DNA from: a virus
IMG/VR virus record: IMGVR_UViG_3300020205_001947
Span: 1 to 35,456 of that record
Direction: 5' to 3' (one strand)
DNA length: 35,456 nt
Part shown: piece by piece, positions 7,766 through 16,272 of the stretch
How the letters are laid out: every line of letters starts with the position of its first letter
How positions within the stretch are numbered: position 1 is the stretch's first letter
Notes under the pieces: model-generated
Seen by the model: only the letters and a program-made list of their open reading frames with translations
Database searches by the model: none
Told to the model about the DNA's origin: nothing
Position numbers and translations under genes: made by a program

Positions 7766-8377
7766 ATGAGCTTAAAAAGTTTACAAGAAAAAGTAGGAGT
7801 AACAGCCGATGGTGCTTTTGGTCCAGGAACAATGAAAAAAGCAATGGAGTTTTATAAATTGACTCCAGTAAGAGCAGCACATTTCTTTGCACAAACAGCA
7901 CACGAAACAGGAGGGTTTAAAGCATTTGCAGAAAATCTAAACTACTCAGGAGATGGATTAAAAGGTATCTTTGGAAAATACTTCCCAGGTAACTTAAATG
8001 AACTATATGCTCGTAATCCAGAGAAGATTGCCAATAGAGTATATGGATCAAGAATGGGTAATGGAGCAGAAGCTTCAGGAGATGGGTACAAATTCAGAGG
8101 AAGAGGAGCTCTTCAATTGACAGGAAAAGATAATTATAAAGCATTTTCAGATTATTTGAAAAAGCCAGAGATTATGACAAATCCAGATCTAGTAGCAACT
8201 ACTTACTCTTTTGAATCAGCAATGTTCTTTTTTGATAAAAATAAATTATGGTCAATATGTGACCAAGGAGTGAACGATGCTTCAATCCTAGCTCTTACAA
8301 AAAGAATTAACGGCGGTACTCATGGATTAGCAGATCGTTCAGAGAAAACTAAAAAATATTACGAATACGTTAAATAG
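7766..8377 (+). CDS. endolysin, glycoside hydrolase family 19 (chitinase/lysozyme-like)
   Basis: A 203-residue muralytic enzyme that would cut the glycan of host peptidoglycan. Residues 5-30 (LQEKVGVTADGAFGPGTMKK) look like half of a peptidoglycan-binding repeat. The GH19 core follows: AHFFAQTAHETGGF with the probable catalytic Glu47, AENLNYSG with the second Glu57, and the hallmark FRGRGALQLTGKDNY. There is no signal peptide, so release would depend on a holin; candidates lie on both sides. It is shorter than plant GH19 chitinases but normal for phage endolysins. Confidence 0.93.
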   Translation: MSLKSLQEKVGVTADGAFGPGTMKKAMEFYKLTPVRAAHFFAQTAHETGGFKAFAENLNYSGDGLKGIFGKYFPGNLNELYARNPEKIANRVYGSRMGNGAEASGDGYKFRGRGALQLTGKDNYKAFSDYLKKPEIMTNPDLVATTYSFESAMFFFDKNKLWSICDQGVNDASILALTKRINGGTHGLADRSEKTKKYYEYVK

Positions 8378-8388
8378 GTAAGTATAAG

Positions 8389-8814
8389 ATGAAAACATCA
8401 CTATTAATCACATTATCATTGACTACAGCATTAGCATTTATTGGTACATATTTTATGCACCTAACAGCAGATAACATCGAACAATACCTTTCAGTAGGAT
8501 TGGTTGTCTTTGCTGATGGCTTCTTTGGTATATGGGCAGGAGTTAAGAGAGAAGGTTTTCAGACTTTTAAAGCATTAAGCGTATTAAAAACATTTGGCTT
8601 TTGGGTAGTAATGTTATCAGCCATCTTATCAATAGAAAAAGGATTTACTGGAACATCTTGGTTAAGTGAGACTATCATGGCTCCCTTCTTAGTATTCCAA
8701 TTAGTTTCTATATTGAAGAATGCCTCAATGGTAGGTATAGTTAAAAATGAACTAGCAGTTCAGATATTGGACAGACTAGACAAACACAAAGGAGAAAGAG
8801 ATGTTACAGAATAA
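8389..8814 (+). CDS. multi-pass membrane protein, probable holin
   Basis: A 141-residue protein with about four hydrophobic helices (residues 4-22, 34-50, 66-82, 92-110) and a charged C-terminus. The central GLVVFADGFFGIWAGVKREG followed by a Lys-Thr helix resembles the Asp-x3-Gly-x3-Ala pattern of the toxin-secretion/phage-lysis holin family. It starts 11 nt after the endolysin and its 3' end overlaps the spanin-like gene by 14 nt, which supports a lysis role. Confidence 0.7.
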   Translation: MKTSLLITLSLTTALAFIGTYFMHLTADNIEQYLSVGLVVFADGFFGIWAGVKREGFQTFKALSVLKTFGFWVVMLSAILSIEKGFTGTSWLSETIMAPFLVFQLVSILKNASMVGIVKNELAVQILDRLDKHKGERDVTE

Positions 8815-9148
8815 ACAAAACATATTACTATTGATAGCAATACTACTGGCCGGTTACAATATTTTTACTACAAATAGTATTAAAACAGATGTGCAAGGTT
8901 ACAAGAGTAAAATAGAAGCTTTGCAAGTTAAAGTTGATTCAACACAAGCTGTTAACAAAGTGATTGATATTAAAATTGATTCAGTAAAAGGAAAGGTAAC
9001 TACCATTACTCAGCAAATCAATCATATAGATAATAATATTACAGTAATTAAAAAACAGACAGATGAAAAAGTTAATAGTGTTGATCACTTTACTGCTAAC
9101 GAGCTTGAGCAGTTTTTCGCAAATAGATACAACAAGAGTAGTAATTAA
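8801..9148 (+). CDS. inner-membrane spanin-like protein (Rz-like)
   Basis: A 115-residue protein. It has an N-terminal membrane anchor (residues 8-24, ILLLIAILLAGYNIFTT) followed by a long heptad-like, Ile/Val/Gln-rich periplasmic coiled coil (about 30-100). This is the usual build of i-spanins, which help disrupt the outer membrane at the end of lysis. Its 3' end overlaps the next gene by 86 nt in another frame, as in Rz/Rz1 pairs. The call rests on architecture and position, not sequence identity. Confidence 0.7.
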   Translation: MLQNKQNILLLIAILLAGYNIFTTNSIKTDVQGYKSKIEALQVKVDSTQAVNKVIDIKIDSVKGKVTTITQQINHIDNNITVIKKQTDEKVNSVDHFTANELEQFFANRYNKSSN

Positions 9149-9464
9149 GAGTCCAATTGCTAAATTAGTAATTAAGGATTTAATTAAGTATGATGGATGT
9201 GTTCTTGAACTTACAGCTACACAAGATAAGGTATCTAAGTTAGAAGATAGAGAAAAACAAAAGGATGCAATCATATCTCTTCAAGCAGATAAAGATAAGA
9301 ACAACCAGTTTATTATAGGTACTCAGAAGAAACAATTAGATCTTTCAAGTGAGCTATCAGAAAAATTAAACAAAGAATTAAAAGGTCAGAGAACTAAAAC
9401 TTTTCTATATAAGGCCGGGACAGTAATAGGAATAGTCACAACATCTTATTTACTTATAAAATAA
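9063..9464 (+). CDS. exported coiled-coil protein, possible outer spanin partner
   Basis: A 133-residue protein. An N-terminal signal peptide (residues 1-20, ending SLSSFSQ, a Flavobacteria-like cleavage site) is followed by a long Lys/Glu/Gln coiled coil (about 50-110) and a C-terminal hydrophobic helix (about 113-132). The start lies inside the Rz-like gene. An outer spanin would normally have a lipobox Cys; none is present. The combination of cleaved signal and C-terminal anchor is closer to a single-protein spanin layout. The spanin role is inferred from the overlap and the lysis context. Confidence 0.65.
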   Translation: MKKLIVLITLLLTSLSSFSQIDTTRVVIKSPIAKLVIKDLIKYDGCVLELTATQDKVSKLEDREKQKDAIISLQADKDKNNQFIIGTQKKQLDLSSELSEKLNKELKGQRTKTFLYKAGTVIGIVTTSYLLIK

Positions 9465-9483
9465 AAACAATAAAAAGATAATC

Positions 9484-9511
9484 AAGGCTTGCTTTCGCAG
9501 GCCTTTTTTAT
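9484..9511 (+). terminator. rho-independent terminator after the lysis operon
   Basis: AAGGCTTGC (9484-9492) pairs with GCAGGCCTT (9497-9505, one G-T pair) around a TTTC loop, followed by six T. A near-copy is found at 31919. The stem carries the TTG of the next promoter. Confidence 0.85.
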
Positions 9512-9519
9512 TATATTAT
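9489..9519 (+). promoter_or_regulatory. promoter for DUF3310-nuclease genes
   Basis: TTG at 9489-9491 (inside the terminator stem), 20 nt, then TATATTAT at 9512-9519. The next ATG is 24 nt downstream. The -7 box is a partial match, but the spacing equals that of the strong promoters in the window. Confidence 0.5.
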
Positions 9520-9542
9520 AGTTATATAAAAATGTAAAAGTT

Positions 9543-9833
9543 ATGAATCAAAGAGAAGTTACTGTGACTATCGACGAGGATAGTCCTAAGAAAGAATTAG
9601 TCAACCATCCTCAACACTACGGGGGTAAGGGAAACAAATACGAAGCCATAAAAGTAATTGAAGCATGGGACTTAGGTTTCTGTCTAGGAAATACTGTAAA
9701 GTATATCTCTAGAGCAGGAAAGAAAGATAACATAGTTCAAGAATTAGAAAAAGCTCTTTGGTATTTAAAAAGAGAAATTAAAACACTAAAGAAAGATGGC
9801 CAAGAAAGTACTCAAGCAGGTAACTCTAATTAG
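9543..9833 (+). CDS. DUF3310 protein
   Basis: A 96-residue protein with the DUF3310 signature: NHPQHYGGKGNKYEAIKVIE (about 22-41), then GNTVKYISRAGKKD and ELEKALWYLKREI. The family is frequent in phages and sometimes labelled nucleotide-kinase-like, though its biochemical role is not settled. The C-terminus overlaps the nuclease gene by 38 nt. Proximity to a PD-(D/E)XK nuclease suggests DNA metabolism. Confidence 0.9.
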   Translation: MNQREVTVTIDEDSPKKELVNHPQHYGGKGNKYEAIKVIEAWDLGFCLGNTVKYISRAGKKDNIVQELEKALWYLKREIKTLKKDGQESTQAGNSN

Positions 9834-10737
9834 AGATTTCTGCAATCCAGTTATAGATTATAACACTAGTAAATCAATTTCCTATAGTCAAACTCTATCC
9901 TACAATACTTGTCCGCACCAATGGGCATTGAAATATGTTAAAGGACTGCAGGAATATAAGCCTTCCATTCATACAGTCTTTGGAACAGCCTTACATGAAG
10001 TTGTACAGGAATGGTTAACAGAACTCTACGAAGGAACTGTAAAGAAGTCCAGTGAAATGGATCTTGGAGCACTTCTACATGAAAAACTCTTCAGTATTTA
10101 TGCTCAAGAAAAAGAGAAGTACGGGAAGCATTTCTCTACCTCTGAGCAGTTATCTGAGTTTCATAATGATGGAGTTGAAATATTGAATTACGTACGTAAG
10201 AAACGCTCTAGCTACTTCGGTACCAAGTACTACAAGCTGGTAGGGGTAGAAATTCCACTAATACATCAAATAGCAGAGAATATTTTCTTCAAAGGATTTA
10301 TTGATATTGTACTCTATGATGAACAGGATGACAGATATATCATATTAGATATCAAAACATCAACCTCAGGATGGAATGATTATGCAAAGAAGGATGATAA
10401 AAAGCTAGCACAATTACTTCTTTATAAAGAATTCTTAGCAAGACAATTTAATATAGATGTTGATAAGGTAGATGTAAAGTACTTCATCGTAAAGAGAAAA
10501 GTACCTGCTGATCCAGAATATCCAGCCATGGGTAGAAGAGTTCAAGAGTTTGTACCACCTTCAGGAAAAATTAAAAGAGGGCAAGCAACTACAGCTCTTA
10601 CAAAATTTATTGACGATGCTTTCGATTCACATGGAAAGTATATAGATAAGGAGTACGACAAGAAGCCATCTAAGTCCAATTGTATGTTTTGTGATTTTAA
10701 AGGTACAGAGCATTGCCATGCAGGTGTTTTGATATAA
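9796..10737 (+). CDS. PD-(D/E)XK nuclease, RecB/Cas4-like with Fe-S cysteines
   Basis: A 313-residue nuclease of the Cas4/AddB-type RecB clan. Visible motifs are GTALHE (His67), the FID Asp170, the LDIKTS metal motif (Asp185, Lys187) and QLLLYKE (Gln206, Tyr210). One Cys near the N-terminus (NTCPHQW, Cys39) plus three near the C-terminus (CMFCDFKGTEHC) fit a four-Cys iron-sulphur cluster. Such enzymes resect or process DNA ends in phage recombination and replication. There are no cas genes or CRISPR repeats nearby, so an adaptation role is not suggested. Confidence 0.88.
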   Translation: MAKKVLKQVTLIRDFCNPVIDYNTSKSISYSQTLSYNTCPHQWALKYVKGLQEYKPSIHTVFGTALHEVVQEWLTELYEGTVKKSSEMDLGALLHEKLFSIYAQEKEKYGKHFSTSEQLSEFHNDGVEILNYVRKKRSSYFGTKYYKLVGVEIPLIHQIAENIFFKGFIDIVLYDEQDDRYIILDIKTSTSGWNDYAKKDDKKLAQLLLYKEFLARQFNIDVDKVDVKYFIVKRKVPADPEYPAMGRRVQEFVPPSGKIKRGQATTALTKFIDDAFDSHGKYIDKEYDKKPSKSNCMFCDFKGTEHCHAGVLI

Positions 10738-10772
10738 GGGTATATTTATATATACATATAATTATATAAACA

Positions 10773-10955
10773 ATGAACACAAAAAAATTAACATCGGTTA
10801 AGGTAGAGGAGGATCTTCTACAAGAATTTAAAGAGCAATGCGTAAGGGATAAGTTTTCTTTACAGAAGCTTGTAGACAGAGCAATTTTTCTCTATATTAC
10901 AGAAGATACTTTTAAGCAAAAATTACGTACACAAACAGATATTAAATTAAAATAG
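10773..10955 (+). CDS. ribbon-helix-helix protein, putative transcription regulator
   Basis: A 60-residue protein. A short N-terminal strand (LTSVKVEEDL) and two helices (LQEFKEQCVRDK, SLQKLVDRAIFLYI) match the ribbon-helix-helix fold of CopG/Arc-like dimeric repressors, where the strand inserts in the major groove. An AT-rich leader with TATATTTA (10741-10748) precedes it. It sits directly ahead of the sugar island and could regulate it; no operator is visible. Confidence 0.72.
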   Translation: MNTKKLTSVKVEEDLLQEFKEQCVRDKFSLQKLVDRAIFLYITEDTFKQKLRTQTDIKLK

Positions 10956-10959
10956 TTAC

Positions 10960-12402
10960 ATGAAAGAAAAATTTCGTTATGTTAAGAAAGAAGATCGTAA
11001 AAAGATACTTCTGTTATGCGATGATATTAGGATGCATTCCGGTATCGCAACTATGGCCAGAGAGATTGTTGTAGGAACAGCTCACCACTTCAATTGGGTA
11101 AATCTAGCAGCAGCAATTAATCACCCTGAAGCAGGTAAAGGATTTGATATCTCAGGAGAGGTTAATAGGATAACAGGGTTAGTAGATTCAGATGTTAAAG
11201 TACTCCCTAACAATGGATACGGAGATGCTATGCAAATTAGAGCCCTAATTGCACAAGAAAAACCAGATGCTATTTTCATCTTTACAGATCCAAGGTACTG
11301 GGTATGGTTATTTGAAATAGAAAGAGAGATTAGAAATGAAATTCCTTTGATGTACTTAAACATTTGGGATGATTATCCAGCTCCTCTTTACAACAAACCT
11401 TATTACGAGTCATGTGATTTGTTAATGGCAATCTCAAAACAAACTAAAAATATTAATGAAATAGTTTTAGGAGAGGCTGTTAAGGATAAGGTATTGAAAT
11501 ATGTTCCTCATGGAATAAACGAAGATCACTTCTTTCCCATGACTTCAGTAGAAGATCTTAAACACTTAGATGAGTTTAAAAAGAATTTATTTCAAGGAAA
11601 GGATATCGAATTCGTAGCATTCTTTAATTCAAGAAACATCAGAAGAAAATCTCCAGGAGATGTAATTCTATCCTATAGAATGTTCTGTGATTTAATCGGA
11701 GAAGAGAAGGCTAAGAAATGTGCTCTAGTAATGCATACTCAAGCTGTAGATGAAAATGGTACAGACCTTTATGCAGTAAGAGAAGCAATTTGTGATGACA
11801 GTTATGTGAATGTATTCTTCTCACAAGAGAGATTAGATACTCCTCAAATGAATTTACTCTATAACATAGCAGATGTAGGAATGCTTATCACTTCAAATGA
11901 AGGATGGGGATTATCTCTAACTGAAACTATGATGGCAGGTAAAATGATCATAGCAAATACAACTGGAGGTATGCAGGATCAGATGAGATTTACAGATGAG
12001 AACGGCGATTGGATCGACTTCAGTTCAGACTTTCCTTCCAATCATAGAGGAACTTATAAGGATCATGGACTATGGGCAGTGCCTGTATATCCTTCAAACA
12101 TCTCAATGGTAGGATCAGTTCCAACTCCTTACATCTTTGATGATAGATGTGCACCAGAAGATGTAGCAAAAGCTATCGTAGAGGTATATGAGATGGGTAA
12201 AGAAGAGAGAGATAGAAGAGGATTAGCAGCTAGAGAGTGGGTAACTTCAGATGAATCAGGAATGTCAGCACGTCAAATGTGTGAGAATGTTATTGATGCA
12301 ATGAATGAAACATTCGAAAAGTTTACTCCAAGATCTAGATTTGATCTTCACAAAGTAACTGAGAGACCAAAAAGATACATCACACATAAATTAATATACT
12401 AA
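10960..12402 (+). CDS. GT-B glycosyltransferase (GT4-like)
   Basis: A 480-residue protein. The N-terminal Rossmann half begins KILLLCDDIRMHSGIATMAR, with a Gly-containing acceptor loop. The C-terminal half has the GT4-type EX7E nucleotide-sugar signature in NEGWGLSLTETMMAGKMIIA and a GG loop. The C-terminus (about 445-480) is basic. It is probably a retaining cytoplasmic enzyme; donor and acceptor cannot be read from sequence. It opens the sugar island, 4 nt after the RHH gene, and overlaps the next gene by 1 nt. Confidence 0.87.
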   Translation: MKEKFRYVKKEDRKKILLLCDDIRMHSGIATMAREIVVGTAHHFNWVNLAAAINHPEAGKGFDISGEVNRITGLVDSDVKVLPNNGYGDAMQIRALIAQEKPDAIFIFTDPRYWVWLFEIEREIRNEIPLMYLNIWDDYPAPLYNKPYYESCDLLMAISKQTKNINEIVLGEAVKDKVLKYVPHGINEDHFFPMTSVEDLKHLDEFKKNLFQGKDIEFVAFFNSRNIRRKSPGDVILSYRMFCDLIGEEKAKKCALVMHTQAVDENGTDLYAVREAICDDSYVNVFFSQERLDTPQMNLLYNIADVGMLITSNEGWGLSLTETMMAGKMIIANTTGGMQDQMRFTDENGDWIDFSSDFPSNHRGTYKDHGLWAVPVYPSNISMVGSVPTPYIFDDRCAPEDVAKAIVEVYEMGKEERDRRGLAAREWVTSDESGMSARQMCENVIDAMNETFEKFTPRSRFDLHKVTERPKRYITHKLIY

Positions 12403-12899
12403 TGGGACAGAGTTTTAAAAGCTATAAAGATAGAATAACATTATCTGAGATTATAGGTGAATTATTTGATAGTAAGCCTTTTACGAGTACCTTCAATTTC
12501 AGTTTAAATAACTACAAGGATATCGTTGTAACTCCATTTCAAGATCCTCAAGATAATGAAATTAAAATTATTTACTACAACGAAGGTAATGGTTTATATG
12601 AAATAGATTTTATGGTTAATAATACTAGTTTTAAAGATTTAGATGTTAACTATACCTTAAAAGATTATACCAAATTACTATCTACAGTGGCTAATGCAAC
12701 TTCTCAATTTTTAGATAAGTATGAACCTACAGGGTTAAAAATAAAAGGAGTTGATGATTATAGAAAAATTCAAGATAAGGAGAAAGCTCAAGGACAGAAA
12801 ACTAGAATCTATGATTATCTTATTTCACAGATAGAGGATAAAGGAAATTATATGGTAGATAAGTCTGTCAAAGATGGTATTGCATTAATGAGAAAATAA
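12402..12899 (+). CDS. hypothetical phage protein
   Basis: A 165-residue soluble alpha/beta protein with no signal or membrane segment. The first half looks beta-rich (FNFSLNNYKDIVVTPFQDPQ; EIKIIYYNEGNGLYEIDFMV) and the second helical. It is wedged between two glycosyltransferases with a 1-nt overlap upstream. Its composition resembles the 118-residue protein at 23865, on the other side of the island. No family is recognised. Confidence 0.72.
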   Translation: MGQSFKSYKDRITLSEIIGELFDSKPFTSTFNFSLNNYKDIVVTPFQDPQDNEIKIIYYNEGNGLYEIDFMVNNTSFKDLDVNYTLKDYTKLLSTVANATSQFLDKYEPTGLKIKGVDDYRKIQDKEKAQGQKTRIYDYLISQIEDKGNYMVDKSVKDGIALMRK

Positions 12900-12911
12900 A
12901 AATAGAGTTAT

Positions 12912-14201
12912 ATGAATAATAAACCAACATTAGTAGTAAGCTGTCCTGTAGATACTTACTCAGGATACGGAGCAAGATCAAGAGACTTTGTACAATCAAT
13001 TATCGATTTAGATAAGTATGATGTAAAAATATTATCACAAAGATGGGGAGGAACTAGATTTGGATACCTAAAGGATCATAAGAATGAATCCTTAGCTTCT
13101 AGAATTGTTCCTCAACTAACACAACAGCCAGACGTTTGGATTCAAATTACAGTACCAAATGAATTCCAAAAGGTTGGTAAATACAATATTGGAGTAACAG
13201 CAGGAATTGAAACTACACTTTGTGATCCTTCTTGGATTGAAGGATGTAACAGAATGGACCTAGTACTAGTATCAGCACAACATGCTAAGAAAGTATTTGA
13301 AGAAAGTAAATTCAATATGCAAGATTCAAATACAGGACAGGTAACAGGTACAGTTGAGCTTCAAACAAAAGTAGAGGTTGTATTTGAAGGAGCTGATATA
13401 GAGAAGTATGCACCATTAGCATGGCCAGTTACATTAGATCTTTCAGACATACCAGAAATGTTCTGCTTCCTAACAGTAGGGCACTGGCTTCAAGGAGCAA
13501 TCGGAGAGGACAGAAAAAATATTGGATACACTATTAAAGCATTCTTAGAAACATTTAAGAATAAAAAAGATCAACCAGCACTTATTTTAAAAGTACAAGC
13601 AGGAGCAGGAACCTCTATCATGGATAGGGAAGCAGTATTAGATAAAATTGATGCAATTAGAAAAACAGTAAAAGGTAAATTACCGAACATCTACCTCTTA
13701 CATGGAGAAATGTCTGATGCTGAAGTAAATGAATTATACAATCACGGTAAGGTAAAAGCAATGATCTCTTTAACAAAAGGAGAAGGATTTGGGAGACCTC
13801 TACTAGAGTTCAGCTTAATCAATAAGCCAATTATAGCTTCAGGATGGTCAGGACATATTGATTTCCTAGACAATCAATTTACAAAACAAATCGGAGGAAC
13901 TTTACATAACGTACATCCATCAGCCGTAGTAGATAAGATGATACTAGCAGAGAGTTCTTGGTTTAAACCAGACGATTCTCTTGTAGGAAAAGCTTTAAAA
14001 GATGTATTTGAAGACTATAAAGTATATAAGGAATTAGCCAAAAGACAGGGGTATAGGAGTAGAACTGAGTTCTCGTATGATAAGATGAGAGAGACGCTAG
14101 ATACTCTTCTAACACAGTACATTCCTGAATTCCCTAAGCAAGTACAGTTAAAGTTGCCTCAACTTAAGAAAATAGAACTACCAAAATTAAAAAAGATATA
14201 A
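12912..14201 (+). CDS. GT-B glycosyltransferase (GT4-like)
   Basis: A 429-residue protein with an N-terminal half VSCPVDTYSGYGARSRDFVQ (Gly-rich acceptor loop). The C-terminal donor domain contains LTKGEGFGRPLLEFSLINKP, the EX7E-like motif, followed by ASGWSGHIDFL. The C-terminal tail is Lys/Leu/Pro-rich and slightly repetitive (PQLKKIELPKLKKI), perhaps a membrane-association segment. It shares a similar layout with the 480-residue enzyme upstream. Specificity is unknown. Confidence 0.87.
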   Translation: MNNKPTLVVSCPVDTYSGYGARSRDFVQSIIDLDKYDVKILSQRWGGTRFGYLKDHKNESLASRIVPQLTQQPDVWIQITVPNEFQKVGKYNIGVTAGIETTLCDPSWIEGCNRMDLVLVSAQHAKKVFEESKFNMQDSNTGQVTGTVELQTKVEVVFEGADIEKYAPLAWPVTLDLSDIPEMFCFLTVGHWLQGAIGEDRKNIGYTIKAFLETFKNKKDQPALILKVQAGAGTSIMDREAVLDKIDAIRKTVKGKLPNIYLLHGEMSDAEVNELYNHGKVKAMISLTKGEGFGRPLLEFSLINKPIIASGWSGHIDFLDNQFTKQIGGTLHNVHPSAVVDKMILAESSWFKPDDSLVGKALKDVFEDYKVYKELAKRQGYRSRTEFSYDKMRETLDTLLTQYIPEFPKQVQLKLPQLKKIELPKLKKI

Positions 14202-14659
14202 TGGAAGAAAAAATGTCAATCTGTCCACATTGTGGAGGAAATGCTTGCTATGAACAAGCAGTAACAGAAGAAGTCACAACGAGCTTTTGCTTTGGATGCG
14301 GGTATTCAACTTCAACTCTAATGGTTCAAGGAGGAGATCTAGTAAACAAAACACTAGAAGCATCACCAGAACTTTACAAAGACCTTATGTTTGTAAGTGA
14401 AGATAAAAAAGTTTGGTTCCCTTCCACAGTTACTCTTCCAAATAAAGGAATGGTATTCTTAGACGGAACAGCAAAGGAGAATTGGAGATGGGCAGCAGTA
14501 ACTTCAGTAGAGATCCTAGAAGAAGAGAAAGCTAAATTTCCGAAAGGTCAAACAACTAAAATGGATATGAAAAATATCAAACATTTTGAGAAAGAAGACT
14601 TTATGGAAGCATTAGATGCTATCAAATTCTTTGATGTAGAAGTTGCAGAATCGGAATAA
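14201..14659 (+). CDS. zinc-ribbon phage protein
   Basis: A 152-residue protein. The N-terminal zinc ribbon is CPHCGG (about 8-13) with CFGCGY (about 30-35). A mixed domain with a Trp-rich segment (KENWRWAAVTSVEI) and an acidic helical C-terminus follow. It overlaps the upstream gene by 1 nt. No sugar-related motif is seen, so it may be an older phage gene among the glycosyltransferases. Confidence 0.72.
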   Translation: MEEKMSICPHCGGNACYEQAVTEEVTTSFCFGCGYSTSTLMVQGGDLVNKTLEASPELYKDLMFVSEDKKVWFPSTVTLPNKGMVFLDGTAKENWRWAAVTSVEILEEEKAKFPKGQTTKMDMKNIKHFEKEDFMEALDAIKFFDVEVAESE

Positions 14660-14673
14660 ATTTCTTATATTAA
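14643..14673 (+). promoter_or_regulatory. possible internal promoter of the sugar island
   Basis: TTG at 14643-14645, 20 nt, TATATTAA at 14666-14673, with the flanking AGTTGC seen at the stronger promoters. The next ATG is only 4 nt beyond the -7 box, so a transcript would be nearly or wholly leaderless. It lies inside the zinc-ribbon gene end and could be a chance match. Confidence 0.35.
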
Positions 14674-14677
14674 TAAG

Positions 14678-15295
14678 ATGAAAATAAGTTATGCAATAAC
14701 AGTTTGTAATGAATTAGAGGAAGTTAGAAGACTAGTCGACTTCCTCATTCTTATTAAACGAAGAGAAGACGAGATAGTAATCTTGTTTGATGAGAAAAAC
14801 GGAACAGATGAGGTATTCAACTATATAGAATCTCAGGTTGGAGAGTGTGAAGTCTTCTGTGAAAAGTTTGAAGGACACTTCGCTGATTGGAAAAATGAAC
14901 TTACATCACACTGTACAGGAAAGTACATCTTTCAGATAGATGCAGACGAACTTCCAACTGAGGACCTTATTGTAAACCTTCCATACATTTTAGAAGTTAA
15001 CCAAGATGTAGATGTATTCCTTGTACCAAGAATCAATACAGTAGAAGGACTCACTCATGATCACATACGTCAATGGAGATGGAATGTGAATGACAAAGGC
15101 TGGGTAAACTTCCCAGACTACCAATGGAGAATTTATAGAAATGATCCTAGCATAAAGTGGAAGAACAGAGTACATGAGGTACTAGAAGGATTTAAAACAT
15201 CTACATTACTTCCAGCAGAAGAACTATACTGCTTATACCATCCAAAAACAATCGACAGACAAGAGAAACAGAACAATTACTACGATACTCTATGA
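14678..15295 (+). CDS. GT-A glycosyltransferase (GT2-like)
   Basis: A 205-residue protein. It opens with the GT2 strand ISYAITVCNELEEVRRLVDFL and has the metal-binding DxD region in FQIDADELPTE (about 86-96), then WRIYRNDPSIKWKNRVHEVL, a motif common in glycan-forming GT2 proteins. It is short for a GT2 and seems a minimal catalytic domain. It overlaps the next gene by 4 nt. Confidence 0.85.
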   Translation: MKISYAITVCNELEEVRRLVDFLILIKRREDEIVILFDEKNGTDEVFNYIESQVGECEVFCEKFEGHFADWKNELTSHCTGKYIFQIDADELPTEDLIVNLPYILEVNQDVDVFLVPRINTVEGLTHDHIRQWRWNVNDKGWVNFPDYQWRIYRNDPSIKWKNRVHEVLEGFKTSTLLPAEELYCLYHPKTIDRQEKQNNYYDTL

Positions 15296-16272
15296 AAATA
15301 GCATTTTTAACAGAAATGGGATTCGAAGGAAAGATCTTAGCTGATCATCCAAATATGCGAACAGAGTTTGCTTGGATGCATACACTAAATGCCGATCACT
15401 TCTGTATATATGACTTTAGTAAAGTTAAAGACTATGACTATATCTTTATTATCTTTCCAAAAGGGAGAGTATTTCTAAGTGCAGAAGGCTCTCAAATACT
15501 AGACGGAATAAATCCAGTAACTGATCTTCTTATAAAAGAGCCAGTAGAGAGATTAAAACTATCAAATAAAAAAGTCTATATAATTCAAGAAGGACCGCAC
15601 TGGTGGTGGAATGATTACGATATGTACGATCAGGTTAGGTTTTTTAATATGATGGTATCTTGTGATGGAATCTTTGCACACAACGAACATGATACAAAGT
15701 ACTATAGAGGAGTGTTTCCTAGCGTTACTGTACATGTTATACCTACTCTCCTAATTGACTCTATAGTAGAAGATATTAAACCTATTAGAGAAGAGAAAGT
15801 TATTATAGGAGGAAACTTCGCTAGATGGTATGGCGGTATGGAAAGCTTTACAGTAGCACAGAGATTTCAAGTTCCAATATGGGGACAGACTTCTCATGCA
15901 ATGAGAGAGGGAGAAGATCAATTAATAAATCACTTACCAAGAGTATTCTGGACAGATTGGATGAAACAATTAAGCTCATTCAAATATGCTGTCCATCTTA
16001 TGCCAACCATAGCAGCTGGGACTTTTAGTTTGAATTGTGCCTATTTTGGAATTCCCTGTATAGGAAATGAAAAAGTAGATACACAAAGACTCTGCCATCC
16101 AGACCTAGCAGTTGATGTAGAAGATGTAGAGAAGGCAGCAATGCTGGCTGAAAGACTGAGAGATGATAGAGATTTTTACGAAGAATGTAGCAAGACAGCT
16201 AAGGAGAATTATAAAAAATACTACAACGAAAAGTTGTTTAAAGAAAAATTTAATACCATCTTAAGTATATGA
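15292..16272 (+). CDS. GT-B-like glycosyltransferase
   Basis: A 326-residue protein. The N-terminal Rossmann-like half ends YIIQEGPHWWWNDYD. The C-terminal half has IGGNFARWYGG, then a donor-site-like stretch AVHLMPTIAAGTFSLNCAYFGIPCIG and a trailing helix AMLAERLRDDRDFYEECS, the usual end of GT-B enzymes. A clear EX7E motif is lacking, so the family is uncertain. It is packed between two GT2 genes with 4-nt overlaps on both sides. Confidence 0.72.
   Translation: MKIAFLTEMGFEGKILADHPNMRTEFAWMHTLNADHFCIYDFSKVKDYDYIFIIFPKGRVFLSAEGSQILDGINPVTDLLIKEPVERLKLSNKKVYIIQEGPHWWWNDYDMYDQVRFFNMMVSCDGIFAHNEHDTKYYRGVFPSVTVHVIPTLLIDSIVEDIKPIREEKVIIGGNFARWYGGMESFTVAQRFQVPIWGQTSHAMREGEDQLINHLPRVFWTDWMKQLSSFKYAVHLMPTIAAGTFSLNCAYFGIPCIGNEKVDTQRLCHPDLAVDVEDVEKAAMLAERLRDDRDFYEECSKTAKENYKKYYNEKLFKEKFNTILSI

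Noticed and set aside
9796-10737. CRISPR Cas4
   Set aside because: The Fe-S PD-(D/E)XK build fits, but no other cas gene or repeat is present; phage recombination nuclease is simpler.
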